Assembly: GCF_029227915.1 (NCBI RefSeq)
Contig: NC_079889.1
Location: 8,868,001-8,932,000, forward strand
Source: Hydractinia symbiolongicarpus
Taxonomy: Eukaryota > Cnidaria > Hydrozoa > Anthoathecata > Hydractiniidae
Reading direction: 5' to 3'
DNA length: 64,000 bases
Below, one piece after another: positions 1 through 11,400 of the stretch (within the stretch, counting starts at the first letter, position 1; every line of letters begins with the position of its first letter). The position numbers were made by a program, and so were the translations under genes. Under the pieces are notes generated by a model. That model made no database searches and had not been told where the DNA came from. It worked only from the letters and a program-made list of their open reading frames with translations.

Positions 1-13
1 GCAGGAAAAATTA

Positions 14-95
14 CGCTGGGTCTCAAACGATTTTTCTGCGGTTAGAAACTGGCGAAATTATAAGTTGTCGGCGCTACCACTACACCATCTGACAA
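14..95 (-). repeat. tRNA-derived SINE-like fragment
   Basis: On the minus strand the segment reads like a degenerate tRNA. An A-box-like TGGTGTAGTGG (plus 77-87) sits in a D-arm context, and a B-box-like GTTTGAGAC (plus 20-28) lies about 50 bases further on. The anticodon region does not fold into a clean canonical arm, so this is more likely a tRNA-derived SINE head than a working tRNA gene. The window edge cuts off whatever follows. Confidence 0.4.
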
Positions 96-2110
96 AATTA
101 TAATGAAAAAAAAATATCGCAAGCCCCGTATAACAATTTTTGCGTCATCGTGACCTTGAATGTATTCAAAAATACTTTTTTTTCTTGAATAATGTAGATC
201 TTTTTCAGCAACAGCATCTTATGAAAAGTCTGCTTTTTCCATCAATTAATGCTTGCAATAAGCTTATATGTATTAGCAACATCTAAATTTTCGAAAACAT
301 TGAAAAGAAGATTTTAAAAAGTTTAAAATATACATGTGTATATTCAACATATAAGAATGTAGAATACGCCATTTTGGAATTAGCGCAGCCATATTTAATT
401 TTCCTGCAAGTGGCCAAGTTAGGCTTTGACCTTCCGTTCTCAGTGGCGAAGCCTATAGACAATCCTAAAATAAAGAGACTTACAGTTTCTTGAGATAGTT
501 TCCTTATTTTTTAGATATCAGCATTGTATTTTAAGCTTCTTAAACCTTGTTTTTTAATAAAATTATATAATGTTCCAAATCATTCCAAATCCAAGATGTA
601 CTAAAAATTCGCGAATTACAACACGACAAGAGGTCAGGAGTTTTGGATTTAATACTGGTACCCAAATGTAAACAAAGACGTGCCAAGATAGGCGATAAAT
701 CTCTCAAAAGAGGCTCTTCCTTTTGGTACTTCTTGTATGCTTTGTTACCGAAGAACGTAGGGTTCAAAGTCCAACTTGCACCACTTGCGGGAAAATTAAA
801 TTTGGCTGCGCTAACTCCGAAAAGGCGTATTATTTTTAACTCAGCGTTTCTTCTCACCTTTAAAAGCTCACATGCTTATACACTAATAAAGTTTAGACCA
901 GGATCATGCCCCACATATGCTTAAATTTTTAGGGATTCCTCAACCTTATTAAGCTTATAAGAGTTATATTTACAAAAAAAGCATTATCCAGTTGTCATGA
1001 CTATGATTTTTGTTGTTTGCGCATTTCTACTGATATCACTAAAATACAGCAAATCCGACCTCATATGCTGTTTTCTAAAGAGGCTTTTATGTTTCTATTT
1101 GTTGTCTCGTTACTGCAGATAGCCTCGTTATCATTGATCTGCTTCAATTTTAACTTTGTTTATGTTTGCCAAAGTGAAAACATTCTTCGCATTATCTTAG
1201 CATTAATAAAATTACGGCATGATGCATGCGTGCATGTTTTTGAGAGCGTGCAATTGAGGTTTTTGGTAATCGGGTTACATAAAAAAAACAAAAAATCTAA
1301 AGTTAAAAATAAAAAATGTCATATTTTTACCTCAAAGTGGCAGTAGGTGACAGTTTGTTCTATGATACTTTAACATGTTTTAATTTTGATAATTACGTAG
1401 GGAACATGTAATGGTATCATTAACAACGACATGCAAGCTTTATAAAAACAACATCTTCATGAGAAAGATGAGCTTTTAAACTTTTTAAACAAAAAACAAG
1501 GAACTTACTTAAAAAAATAAACTCCAGAAAATATTAAGCAATTTGATGAGCAGTTGCAAGCACATAGAATCTTATTTTATCGCGATTAATCACTTCGTTT
1601 CTTGTTTTGTTTTGTTTTGTTTTTTTTATTAAATCACGCGATCAACTTACGCCCTCCCACTTTATCAACTTCCGCCCTCGTCGTTTAACAAATCGCATTC
1701 CATTTTAAGTTTGGCTTCAAAAAAAAAATCTTGATTGCTTCGCAATAAAACATTGCGACACAGAAACACAGCTATGTATGACGAAGAATATATTATTTTT
1801 GAAATGCTCACGTGTAGATCAAAATAAATGGCTAAAAACAAAGCAACCGTTTTGCTTTGTCACAGACTCAAAAAAAACCACTGTTGTAAAATAGTGGCAA
1901 TTATACTGGGCCTGAGTTGTTTACAAATTAATTTGTCAGCTATGCGAAATTAATTTATTTACAGCCAATTTTAATTGCGGTCTCCCAGAGGAATCTTTAA
2001 AATAACGTCTGCAATAAACCATAAATTGCTTTTTGCATCACACTACACATTCTAAAGATTGGAATGAGAAAATGCATTCAAAATACAGCATTTACCAAAA
2101 TTATCTATTC
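96..2110. other. Intergenic or intronic DNA, no supported gene
   Basis: AT-rich sequence with short open frames (for example 643-924 and 1017-1346) that show no recognisable domain, no splice-consistent neighbours and low-complexity composition. It may be an upstream intron of the membrane-protein gene whose last exons lie at 3442-5883. I see no coding exon here that I can support. Confidence 0.5.
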
Positions 2111-3056
2111 TTAACCCTATTCGGTATGGGGGGCATAACGTGCCCGCGCCATTTTCAAAGTCTAATAACTTTTTAAATACTGGATGATATTATCTGAAAT
2201 TTTGTGAGTTTTCCTAATTTTTATTGCACTTACGGAAAATAAAAAAAAATGTTTGTAAAAATTGTCCTGTCAATGTCACTTTTACCTTTTGACAGGTGGT
2301 CATATCAAATTTTTTATTGTAGTGCTAAAAATAAATGATTTCTGAACAAACCAGTTGTATGAATATGGGATTATGTATGTGATAGTGACAAAAAGTCATC
2401 ATACCATATTGACATGCATACTGTGTAATTTGCGGACCGAAATATTGGTAATTTATAGACCAGAATGTTTGTAATTTCCTATTTCTCTATTTCTATTGTC
2501 ATATGATAACGTCATAGGTCATTTTTTCCCATGTCAATCCAAATTGTCTTTATTGAGTAGCTACTGACGTAGCTGCTAAGAGATATACCAAGTTTTATTC
2601 CATGACAGCTACTAACATTAAGGTTCTCAAATATAGATTTTTGAAAAAAAATTCTTGAAGATTTGAATTCTGATCGATTTCCATTTTCTCCTTAGAGAAA
2701 TCCTTTGTCTTTATACCACCTGTTAATGTTTCTAATAATATCTTACATTCTTGTATTACTTTTTTAATGACAACTAATGTAAATAGTTTTAAAAAAGATA
2801 AAAAATCGAGAATTTCCAAGAAAGACATATTTTCTTCAACCATTGTCTCATTATGACGTCATCACTTACTGTGATGACATGTCAACCTAAATATTTTGTC
2901 ACTAATTAAGTCACAACATATTGATGCTTCTTTTTGCCTAGTTTTGTCACTTAAAACCAAACTGAACAAAAGTTACAGCCCGCGGGCACTTTACGCCCCC
3001 CCCCCTCCCCCCACATACTTACAAGGGTTAAAAAATCCCATACCAAATAGGGTTAA
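2111..3056. mobile_element. piggyBac-type MITE, copy 1
   Basis: The element starts TTAACCCTATTCGGTATGGG and ends with the inverse, CCCATACCAAATAGGGTTAA. These are inverted terminal repeats bounded by TTAA, the target site of the piggyBac superfamily. The interior has G-rich sequence near the left end and a C-run near the right end, and no transposase. It is about 0.95 kb and non-autonomous. A related copy lies at 4568-5340 with the same terminal sequence. Confidence 0.75.
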
Positions 3057-3441
3057 CGGGTTCTGCATTCCAACATGTACTGCTCAAAGTACTTCAGCAT
3101 TGCTCATTGTAAACAATCCTGATTTTATGAAGGCTACCATTTTATTGTGGACCTAGCCAGATTTTTTAGCTCAATTAGCGGGTTACTTCTCTTCCAATAA
3201 ATCGCCCTGGACAAAATTACTTTTTATTTTTTTTATTTTTTTTCTTGTTCACTATGGTTCACACAAGTTTAATGATGCATAACTCAAAAACTAGAAACAA
3301 ATCCAAAACACATTTATGTTACTTACAAAAAATAAGTTCTACTACTAGTCAGGACATATGTTAGGTGTTTAAATGGCAATAATTCCTGACAAGAACCTTT
3401 AAAACCATTTAAATTTGAAACATGATATTCCTCTCCTTTAG

Positions 3442-5883
3442 CTTGGTTCAGAGCATTTCAGACGTTTTTGTTTATGGCAACAATTCAACAATACCTCTCA
3501 ACGTTTTATATCATCATCCAACTTGTGAGAACAAGAAATGATCAGGTGAAGAAATTCTGGATTCCAGCACTTGTTTCGTTATTTTCAGGTACGTACAAAC
3601 GCCAAAGTGATTTCTGTTTCTACTTTACTGTTTGAATTATGCAGCAAGCAAATCAATAAACCAATTGGATCAATACACCAATCCGATATTTGCGCTCCAT
3701 TTTGAATTTAATGCGCGATCAGGGGTCTAGGGTGAAGTTAGTGTACACAGAATTTGTTTTGGTGTACGCTTAGAAGTAGCCATTTTTGTTTCAGTGTACG
3801 CTTAGAGGAAGCCATTTTTGTTTTGGTGTACGCTTAGAAGAAGCCATTTTTGTTTTGGCGCATATAGTTTGGTTTGTGTTAAGGTATAGTTACATTCAAT
3901 AAGTTCCCATCTCAATGTGCTATTTTTAAGTGTTAAGCAAACTTGACAAGTTGTTAAAGTCGGAATGTGATGTACATTCTGGGTGAATTCGGTTGTATTG
4001 TGTTATTATCTCCCCAATGAACCATTCAGACCAACATGATTCGGTAAACAAAAAAATCCTTGGTTGCAACGATAAAGATAATCTCCCCCACTCTTTAAAT
4101 AAGAAGATCAACTTTTTATCACTAAAAAACAGTTTTGGGAAAAAAAGCTTATACTTAATACTACCAAAGCATCTATTAATACCGCCAAAGCATCTATTAA
4201 TACCGCCAAAGCATCTATTTCCACCTGGAGAAGAAATAAAAGTGGTAAAAAATGAATTTTACACTGGTGTGTTAAGGTATTGTATACTCGGTGTTCCATC
4301 TGCTGCAAGAGTTAAGCTCAAATGACGAAAATTCAGCACGGAATGTAAGTGTACGAAAGATGTGGCCACCTTCGTATCCATGTTGAACATGCCATCAACA
4401 CTATCAAAAGATACAGAATCTCTAATAGTGTACTACACTGAAAATTGGTCTCAGCTCAGCAGTAACAAACAATCTAGCTAGCAATTTAGATTTTTCTACC
4501 AGAAACCGTTATACCATGAAGGTTGGGAACATCTTCAACTCATTTTCTTTATTTTTATTAACGCTTCTTAACCCTATTCGGTCCGGGGGGGGGCGGATTC
4601 CGCCCACCCCCCCCCCCCCCTGACGTTTTGTTTTTAATAACTCCTGATTGCTTTGTTATATGGCTATGATACTTACTGAGTTTCAACATTTATCTATTAG
4701 ACACCTGCCTGCTAATTTTTTAGGTCCCATACCTTTCAGAGGCTTTGATATTGGCCATTACTCGAAACTACCCCTAAAAATCTCTATGAAATCCTTATAA
4801 TGGGGAAAATATAATAACTCCTGTTAGAATTATCCTTAAAACTTGAAACTTGCAACACAACTTTATTTCATCTAGAAGAATCATTTTGAATAATTTGAAC
4901 ACGTGACTAATCCGATTTCCCGATTTTGTCGGATTTCACCCGAAAATCGAAAAATAACGGATTTTCGGGCAATTTTTGGCAATTTGTTATCCGATCCATG
5001 TAAAAACCGGAAGATATGTTAATTAACTTTTATTTAGCTTTCAGAAACTTTAAACAGAATGTAAAAATTCGCTCTAGAACGAAAGTAATTATATTTTAAG
5101 CAGATAGTGGCATTTTTGACAATTTTCAAGCTTCTGATGACGTCACAGAAAATGTGCTGACGCAAGCAAAAGTTTATTGGCGCCATTTTGTTCCTTTTAT
5201 GACGTAATATAAGTGTGCCAAGTTTGATTCAATTTGAGCAATCCTATGAAAAGTTATTAAGGGGGGGCGGAATCCGCCCCCCCCCCCCCCCCCCCCCCGG
5301 TCATAGTATGTTCGAAAAACCCCGGACCGAATAGGGTTAAACTATGGCAAATTTATAAATTAAAATGAAAGCTGCAACGAAAACAACAACAATTTTTTTT
5401 TGGCAGCTGGAGCTTCAAAACTAACGGAAGGTGTTGGAAGTTTTTGTACACCAACATTCACTTAGACACTTTCTTATCGGATTGTTGCATTTAAACTGAA
5501 GGTTCTGGTTTTTATTAGAGGAACAAAGTGTGGTTCTCACTAATTATTAAGTTCTCGACATATAAAAAAGCCAGTGTACTTATAGCCTAATGTTTCTGTT
5601 TATAGCTGTATTTACACTTACTGCTATGTTGATTTTGATTGGATATTGGGACTTTGAATTCATGGAGGATATACGTCTATATAAGATGGGATGGATTTTT
5701 GATCAAGATATTGATGAATATTCCGGCTATCCTAGACAGATGGCATGGGGGTCCATTGGTTTGATGCTTTTGGTTACCATACTATGTAGTTTCACTCAAT
5801 ATTACGAAAAAAGGTATGCCCAAAGATACAAGATGAATGCGTTGCGCCACCAAGCGGAAACAACTGTGTACAGTGTACGGTGA
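3442..5883 (+). CDS. Multi-pass (claudin/PMP22-like?) membrane protein, last two exons
   Basis: Two exons join in frame. Exon 3442-3588 lies between a CTTTAG acceptor and a CAG|GTACGT donor. Exon 5606-5883 follows TTTATAG and ends in TGA. Both junctions are phase 1 and the joined codon is GCT. The visible C-terminal part is about 140 residues. It has three hydrophobic segments: around FLFMATIQQYLSTFYIIIQL, across the exon junction (PALVSLFS then VFTLTAMLILIGYW), and GSIGLMLLVTILCSFTQYY. A basic cytoplasmic-looking tail follows. With a missing N-terminal segment this would be a four-helix protein of the claudin/PMP22 type, but no signature motif is visible and the family call is inference. Two AATAAA signals follow at 5904 and 5926. 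The 5' exon(s) were not found. The intron carries piggyBac-type MITE copy 2. Confidence 0.6.
3756..3858. repeat. Short tandem repeat, ~33-bp unit x3
   Basis: The unit GTGTACGCTTAGAAGAAGCC followed by ATTTTTGTTTTG occurs about three times with single-base differences. It lies inside the intron of the membrane-protein gene. No function is apparent. Confidence 0.7.
4150..4219. repeat. Short tandem repeat, 21-bp unit x3
   Basis: Three near-identical 21-bp units containing CCAAAGCATCTATTAATACC. Because 21 is a multiple of three, the array stays open on both strands and produces misleading short frames. It is intronic. Confidence 0.7.
4568..5340. mobile_element. piggyBac-type MITE, copy 2
   Basis: Inverted ends TTAACCCTATTCGGTCCGG and CCGGACCGAATAGGGTTAA match perfectly and are bounded by TTAA. 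Just inside lie long G- and C-runs around GCGGATTCCGCCC at the left and GCGGAATCCGCCC at the right, so the subterminal regions are also inverted. No coding capacity. It lies in the intron between the two membrane-protein exons. Confidence 0.85.
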
Positions 5884-6005
5884 AATGATGACGGTTGAGA
5901 ATGAATAAAAGTGTTTTAAAGCAGGAATAAAGTTGGTGTTGTTAGGAACGTAGCAAATTCAAAAAGAAAAAGAAATGCAAAGAATGTGAAAGATAACTTT
6001 TACGG

Positions 6006-6058
6006 ATAAAGCAAAGCTTTGTCCTTTGCGATAGGCAAAGGACAAAGCTTTGCTTTAT
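6006..6058. repeat. Perfect 24-bp-stem palindrome
   Basis: The arms at 6006-6029 and 6035-6058 are exact reverse complements around the 5-base loop GATAG. The stem contains AAGCAAAGCTTTGTCCTTTG. It lies about 75 bases beyond the second polyadenylation signal of the upstream gene. It could be a miniature inverted-repeat relic or a transcribed hairpin. Nothing in the sequence decides between these. Confidence 0.85.
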
Positions 6059-8485
6059 TCGTATCGTTAGCTTTTTTTCTTAATTGTTTTGTTTTTGTTG
6101 GCAAAAATGCTGTTTGTATTTTTGTTGTTATAACTTTGATTGCAGTGTGTTTTGTTTTCTGAAAAATTTATAAAGAAAGTACAACCTTATGGCGCTTATG
6201 TGCGTCATGAGGAAGAAACATTGACCTGCAGTTTTAGTAATAAAAAACTGCAACGATCGGTTGTATAATAACACTTGTCTGCTTTTTTAATAAATCCATC
6301 TTTTTAAATAAATTTCTTACGTATTTGAGTTAGGAAAATTCTTTTTATTTAAATTGTATATATGTAATAACACAATATACAACTTATGTTCGCATTTACC
6401 TCTTCACTTCTTTCTGGCAAACACATTTACGTTTTTGCACAACATTGGTATCCAGCGTTGACTGAAATAGACGTGACTAATATAAAGTACGAGTGAAATT
6501 TACAACAATGCATCGGTGTTTGATCATTGCACAAAGAACGATTACTACTATTACTGAAGATGCCTTCTAGTAAACATTCTGTTGTCATGAAAAAATATCT
6601 TTTTTGTCTTTATGTAGCTAAATTCATGCTGTGTTATTATTTATCTTAAAAGTTACTTTTGAAAGATGTTTCATGGTTTTAAAATGATTAGTTTAATATC
6701 TTTTGACATTGTTAAGTACGTCTTCATCTTTCATTTTTGTGTTACATTTAATAATCATTAATTAAGAGAAAGCTTGTTGCTAAAGAGAAGGAGAAGTACT
6801 GAATTGTTGAATTTATATTGGACACGCTACTAACAGCGCATGAGCGTAATATTCGCACTGATTGCACTATGTAATCTGAAAAAAAACTCTGCATCCCGCA
6901 AATGAGAAAACAAAAATAAAAACAGAATGGACTATGCACTATGTAATTTCCGCGATTACCACCACGTGACATGGTGCTAAAAATAGCAATTTGGAATTTT
7001 TTATTGCTTTTATTCTCCAATTACAAGACCAAAGGTTTTGCTTTACCCAATGAAGTTCGTAAATGGCTCAAAATTTTGTTGACAATCGTCTGTCTTCGCC
7101 TAAACATATGTCAATTTATGTTGCATGGTGTAAAAAACTTTACTTGACAAGTTTTTATTTTATAATTGTTTTATTCGAATGAACTAGTCGTTGACCTATG
7201 GAAAATCCATGGGACATCCTTCATTAATTCCTGCATTGATTTTTCGTCTCTTTAACATATTTCGTGTAGACCGTAGCACTTCTCGGTTCCAAAATGCAGC
7301 TATTGTTATAAGTGGGTTTGTGCAAGATTTATACATGTATAAAAAACATGATAAAATGTGTACCTAAAAGTATTGAACACTTAAAACTCAAATCCATGAA
7401 ATGCGAAAAAGAAAGTAAAAAATAATTTGAGAACAGAATGAGAATTCCTTTATAACAGTCAAGTCAATTTTCTAAATTATCTCGCCATTGCTATCAATAA
7501 ATAGTGCCTGGGACCGGTTGGTTCAGCCTTTTGATTGGGTCATTTGCCACTTCTCGAAGCTTTGGTAGTACTTATGCGAAATTTCCTTTGAAAAATAATT
7601 TTATTTTTAAGTTGAACGGAAGTCCGCATTAAAAGTTGACGTCAAAAAGGTTATTTTTTTAATGTAAAACCATCTTTTTGTGTTCAGTCAACAAGTGCAC
7701 CAAAAAACACTATAGCATTAGTATCGCGTGAGAATTCTAATATATTGTAAAACAGGGAAATGGTCTTTTAGTGTGGAGTCATTATAACCTCTATGACGTC
7801 ATAACTTGGTTTCCTACATGGAATAAATTTGCACTAACACCAACATCAATCAAACGTAAATGGTACCAGTTATGTGAACTGCGGGAATCTTATGCTCCCG
7901 TGCTGCACTCTACCAGGAAGTCCAGTGTATTGGAATTATTTATGCACTGTACACTTAAAGTGTATTGGAAGTTGCATTTCCCAGAAGTTAGAAGAATGCC
8001 TTACTTGTTAGCTAGCATAATTTTAGTGTATATTATTACATGCATACTTAAATTAAACTTTAAAAAATAAATATATACTATTCTAAACTATTTTGATACC
8101 TTGTATGATCCTTCTTTCGCACTTGTACTGTTGTCATATGTAACAAATTTTGTATATATATATATTACATATGATTTACTACTACTTCGAAGTGTTTGTT
8201 CATTTTCTTAAATATATATTGACGGATGTAGTTATGCGTAAAAAGTTTTCATTTAAAACAAAAAACGCGGACGATATTTTCCCATGTGTTCTTGTGAGAA
8301 GGTAAACAAACAGGTTTTGCTTCTGTCAATAAATAAACCCATTTAAAGTAAGATGTATTACAGGCATATAGCTTGTTATTTCACCTTCATAACAGCGAAA
8401 TCGTTCAGAGGGACGTCATACATTATTAGATCACCACTATTCGACAACCAATACATCGAACATGCAAATCGTTTGTAGGTACCCA
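6059..8485. other. Intergenic region with one decayed MITE copy
   Basis: No supported gene. At about 7183-7245 there is a diverged copy of the hairpin repeat that begins ACTAGTCGTTAGCCCGTGG elsewhere in the window (here CTAGTCGTTGACCTATGG). The open frame at 7771-8070 lacks splice context and recognisable domains. The region separates a plus-strand gene 3' end from the minus-strand 3' end of the inhibitor gene, so both neighbours converge on it. Confidence 0.5.
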
Positions 8486-11400
8486 TTAAGATTTCGCTCT
8501 TTTGTCATATCTGCTAAATTTGCATGGCCCGCTGTGTCGAACAGTATATTTAACGTTCTTTTTACACGAAGCTATTTGCATAAAACATTTATTTCTGTAA
8601 GTCTCCATATTGGATGCGCACACCTGATTGGGTAAGAAACTACACGTGGATGGACATGAACAGTAAGGTGTTTGAGTGAATAAGTTTATAAAACAAGTTG
8701 CATATGGTGGACATGATTTCAGTTTGCATAAATCTTTTAGTTTAGTTGCAGGAGTTGATGTGGCTTTTGTCAGAGTGATCGGACGCGTTAATAATTCACC
8801 TGTACTCTTCGTCGACCTTGTAACTAAAATTTTGAATGTATAAAAACTGAACTGAGACATGATAGTGGGAAACACAAAAATTAAAACTCTGATCATAGAA
8901 CAACGCTTGCAGAGGGCACGCAGATAAAACTGTTTCAATCTTACTGCTCTTAAATTCCCACACAGTTATACAATTCTAAACCCCTTTGCCATAATTGAAA
9001 CGTTTTCATTTGACAGTGTCCACTATTGATGAACTTTGATAAAATTGACATTTACACAAATGGTTTATATGTAAAACTAAAGTCAACTTTCTGTTGAGTT
9101 ACACGCTGCAAAATATGCAGGTCAATACAACATGTACTTTTAAGTACCTCTTACTTACCACAATCGCCTTTATACAACACCACCAAATGCAGCCTCCATC
9201 GACATGCAATCGTCTTCATAAAACATATAGATGGATACGTCTTGCCATCAGAAGCACACACTGCATCTCGTATTAAGGAACATGACTCAGGGCATTCGCA
9301 ACTACTTCGATTGTTTCTAGCATCGTGCTTGCATGTTGCAAAAAACATACATCTCTTTCTTCCACATTTTTCTCCACGATGAATGGAATACGTTTTGCCA
9401 CTTTTAGGTAATTTGCCTGAAAAAGTTATCACGGATTAGCACTGTTTAAAAAATAACGAAACAGTTGGAAATTTAATTATAGATGAATTGGTATCGACAA
9501 ATAGAATCAGTTCAGATGTAAAAACATGTTCTTCTGTCAGAACACGTAACAACAAGTCAAAATCAAAGGACACGAAGAGTCAAATTCTTCTTATGGGAAA
9601 ACAAATAATACATTCTGATTAGCCTACTTAACGGTTGGTAAGGGGTTTTCCCTACTGTTTAAAGTTGCTTGATTCATGCAATGTTGGTCGTTAAAAAAGT
9701 TTAATAATAGCCTCACTCTCATGTTGACCACTTAAATTCACCGGGTACTGTTTTTCTCTATGCTTCCTACGGTTTGTTAGGAACAAAAATAAACAAAATT
9801 TCTATTAAAAATTATTGTTTATGACTTTGCGCCGAAATCTGTCAAGAAATTTATAATTCTAAGCAGGTATGCTGCTAAAATTGGATATCTTGAATTAAGA
9901 TTGCCAGAACATCCCAGTTTTTTCGAGAAAAACTACAACATTGTATGTTCTGGCTGACAAAAGCGTAACAAGAATGCCAGCAAAGAAACAATCTTCATTT
10001 ATTTTCCTAATTACGCATTTAAAAACACAGTAAACTTGGACTTCATGAAAAGTTTATCCTCTAGCTAAACTTCCCGGACTAACTACATTTTGCGTCCACA
10101 AAAGCCCGCAAAACCGCAGTATTTTATAACTGCGAAATTATTCTGACAATAAAGTAGGGGTGGAATAATCAAGCCAACATGATGTTAAATAAAAATTATA
10201 TGTTCTAACCTGCACAACTTGTTTCACATTCTTCACGAGTTTGGAAATTATTTGCATTTCCACTACAACCATTGTATATAAACATTTGACATTTCCTTTC
10301 CTTTGAATCGTAGTAGTAATTATGGAACTGTCCGTAGCACTGTCCTCTGTCAGGTGATAAATTGCATGATGATCTGTTGAAGATGACTAAACAAGATATG
10401 ATATAAAAAAGAACGTTCTAAGGGTTTTATTACATCCGTCCGGCTAGTTGGGCTGACTCGGTTTGCCGTACGTAAGCAACACCCTATCAAATTGAGTTCT
10501 CCTGTTCCAAGCGATGTTTAATTAGCCGGGCCAGCTCATTGTGAATAAAGGTAGGATCTCGCCAAAACTAGCCAGCCGGTTTTTCTGGGTTGTTTTTCCA
10601 TAACGGTTTTTTACACTTGTGGTGGAATTGAAAAAATATGAAACACAAATATTAGGAAAGATATTGATTGAAACAAAGGAACACGTAATAGAAACTTCCT
10701 CTGTTTAGAAAAGTTAAGCAAAGAAATGTCAAATTGGAAATTTAATTCTCCGTCATTTGTCTTGATATCTCAAAGTTAAGTGATCACAAGTTATGGCTGA
10801 TAGACGGCATATCGGTATTTCGGCTTTGCTGGAACATCAGTCACTTTGCGTATTTCGGAGTCAAGAGATAAGTGTAATAGTTTCGTTCATCACAAAGACA
10901 TTTAGCAAAATTAAAATTGCTAAGAACGACTTTCACTAAAAGAACGACATATTTCATTATTGGTACCATAACTTACGTTTATCCGGTAGTTGCAGATTGA
11001 AACTTTCTTCCAACCATGTCTTATTGAAGTACTGTTTGCATGAATATGTACCATATGATCCATAACCAATATTTGTTATTTGTAGTCCCAGCACCTTCCT
11101 TTCAAATCCATTAATTTTAAATAATCCACGACGCACCAGCATACTTGGTGGAACTTTTACTTCCATTCCGTCTTGTCTCTCTTGAATCCATTTCAGCTTT
11201 ACGCGCTCTCGGTCACCGTAACAATCTACTGTTATGGATGCAGACAAATTGTATGGCCCTTTAGGTATTTCTAAGATTGGCTTTCGCACTGGTCTCACTA
11301 AAATTGAAAGAAAGTGTTTACTGAAGTAACTTTTTTTTGAAAACATTCAAAAGAAGATCATGCGTTTGACCAGAAGGATCATGAAAGAAAGACTACTGAA

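Noticed and set aside
4108-4325. Overlapping frames on both strands over the 21-bp repeat
   Set aside because: They arise from a tandem repeat with a period divisible by three, inside an intron.
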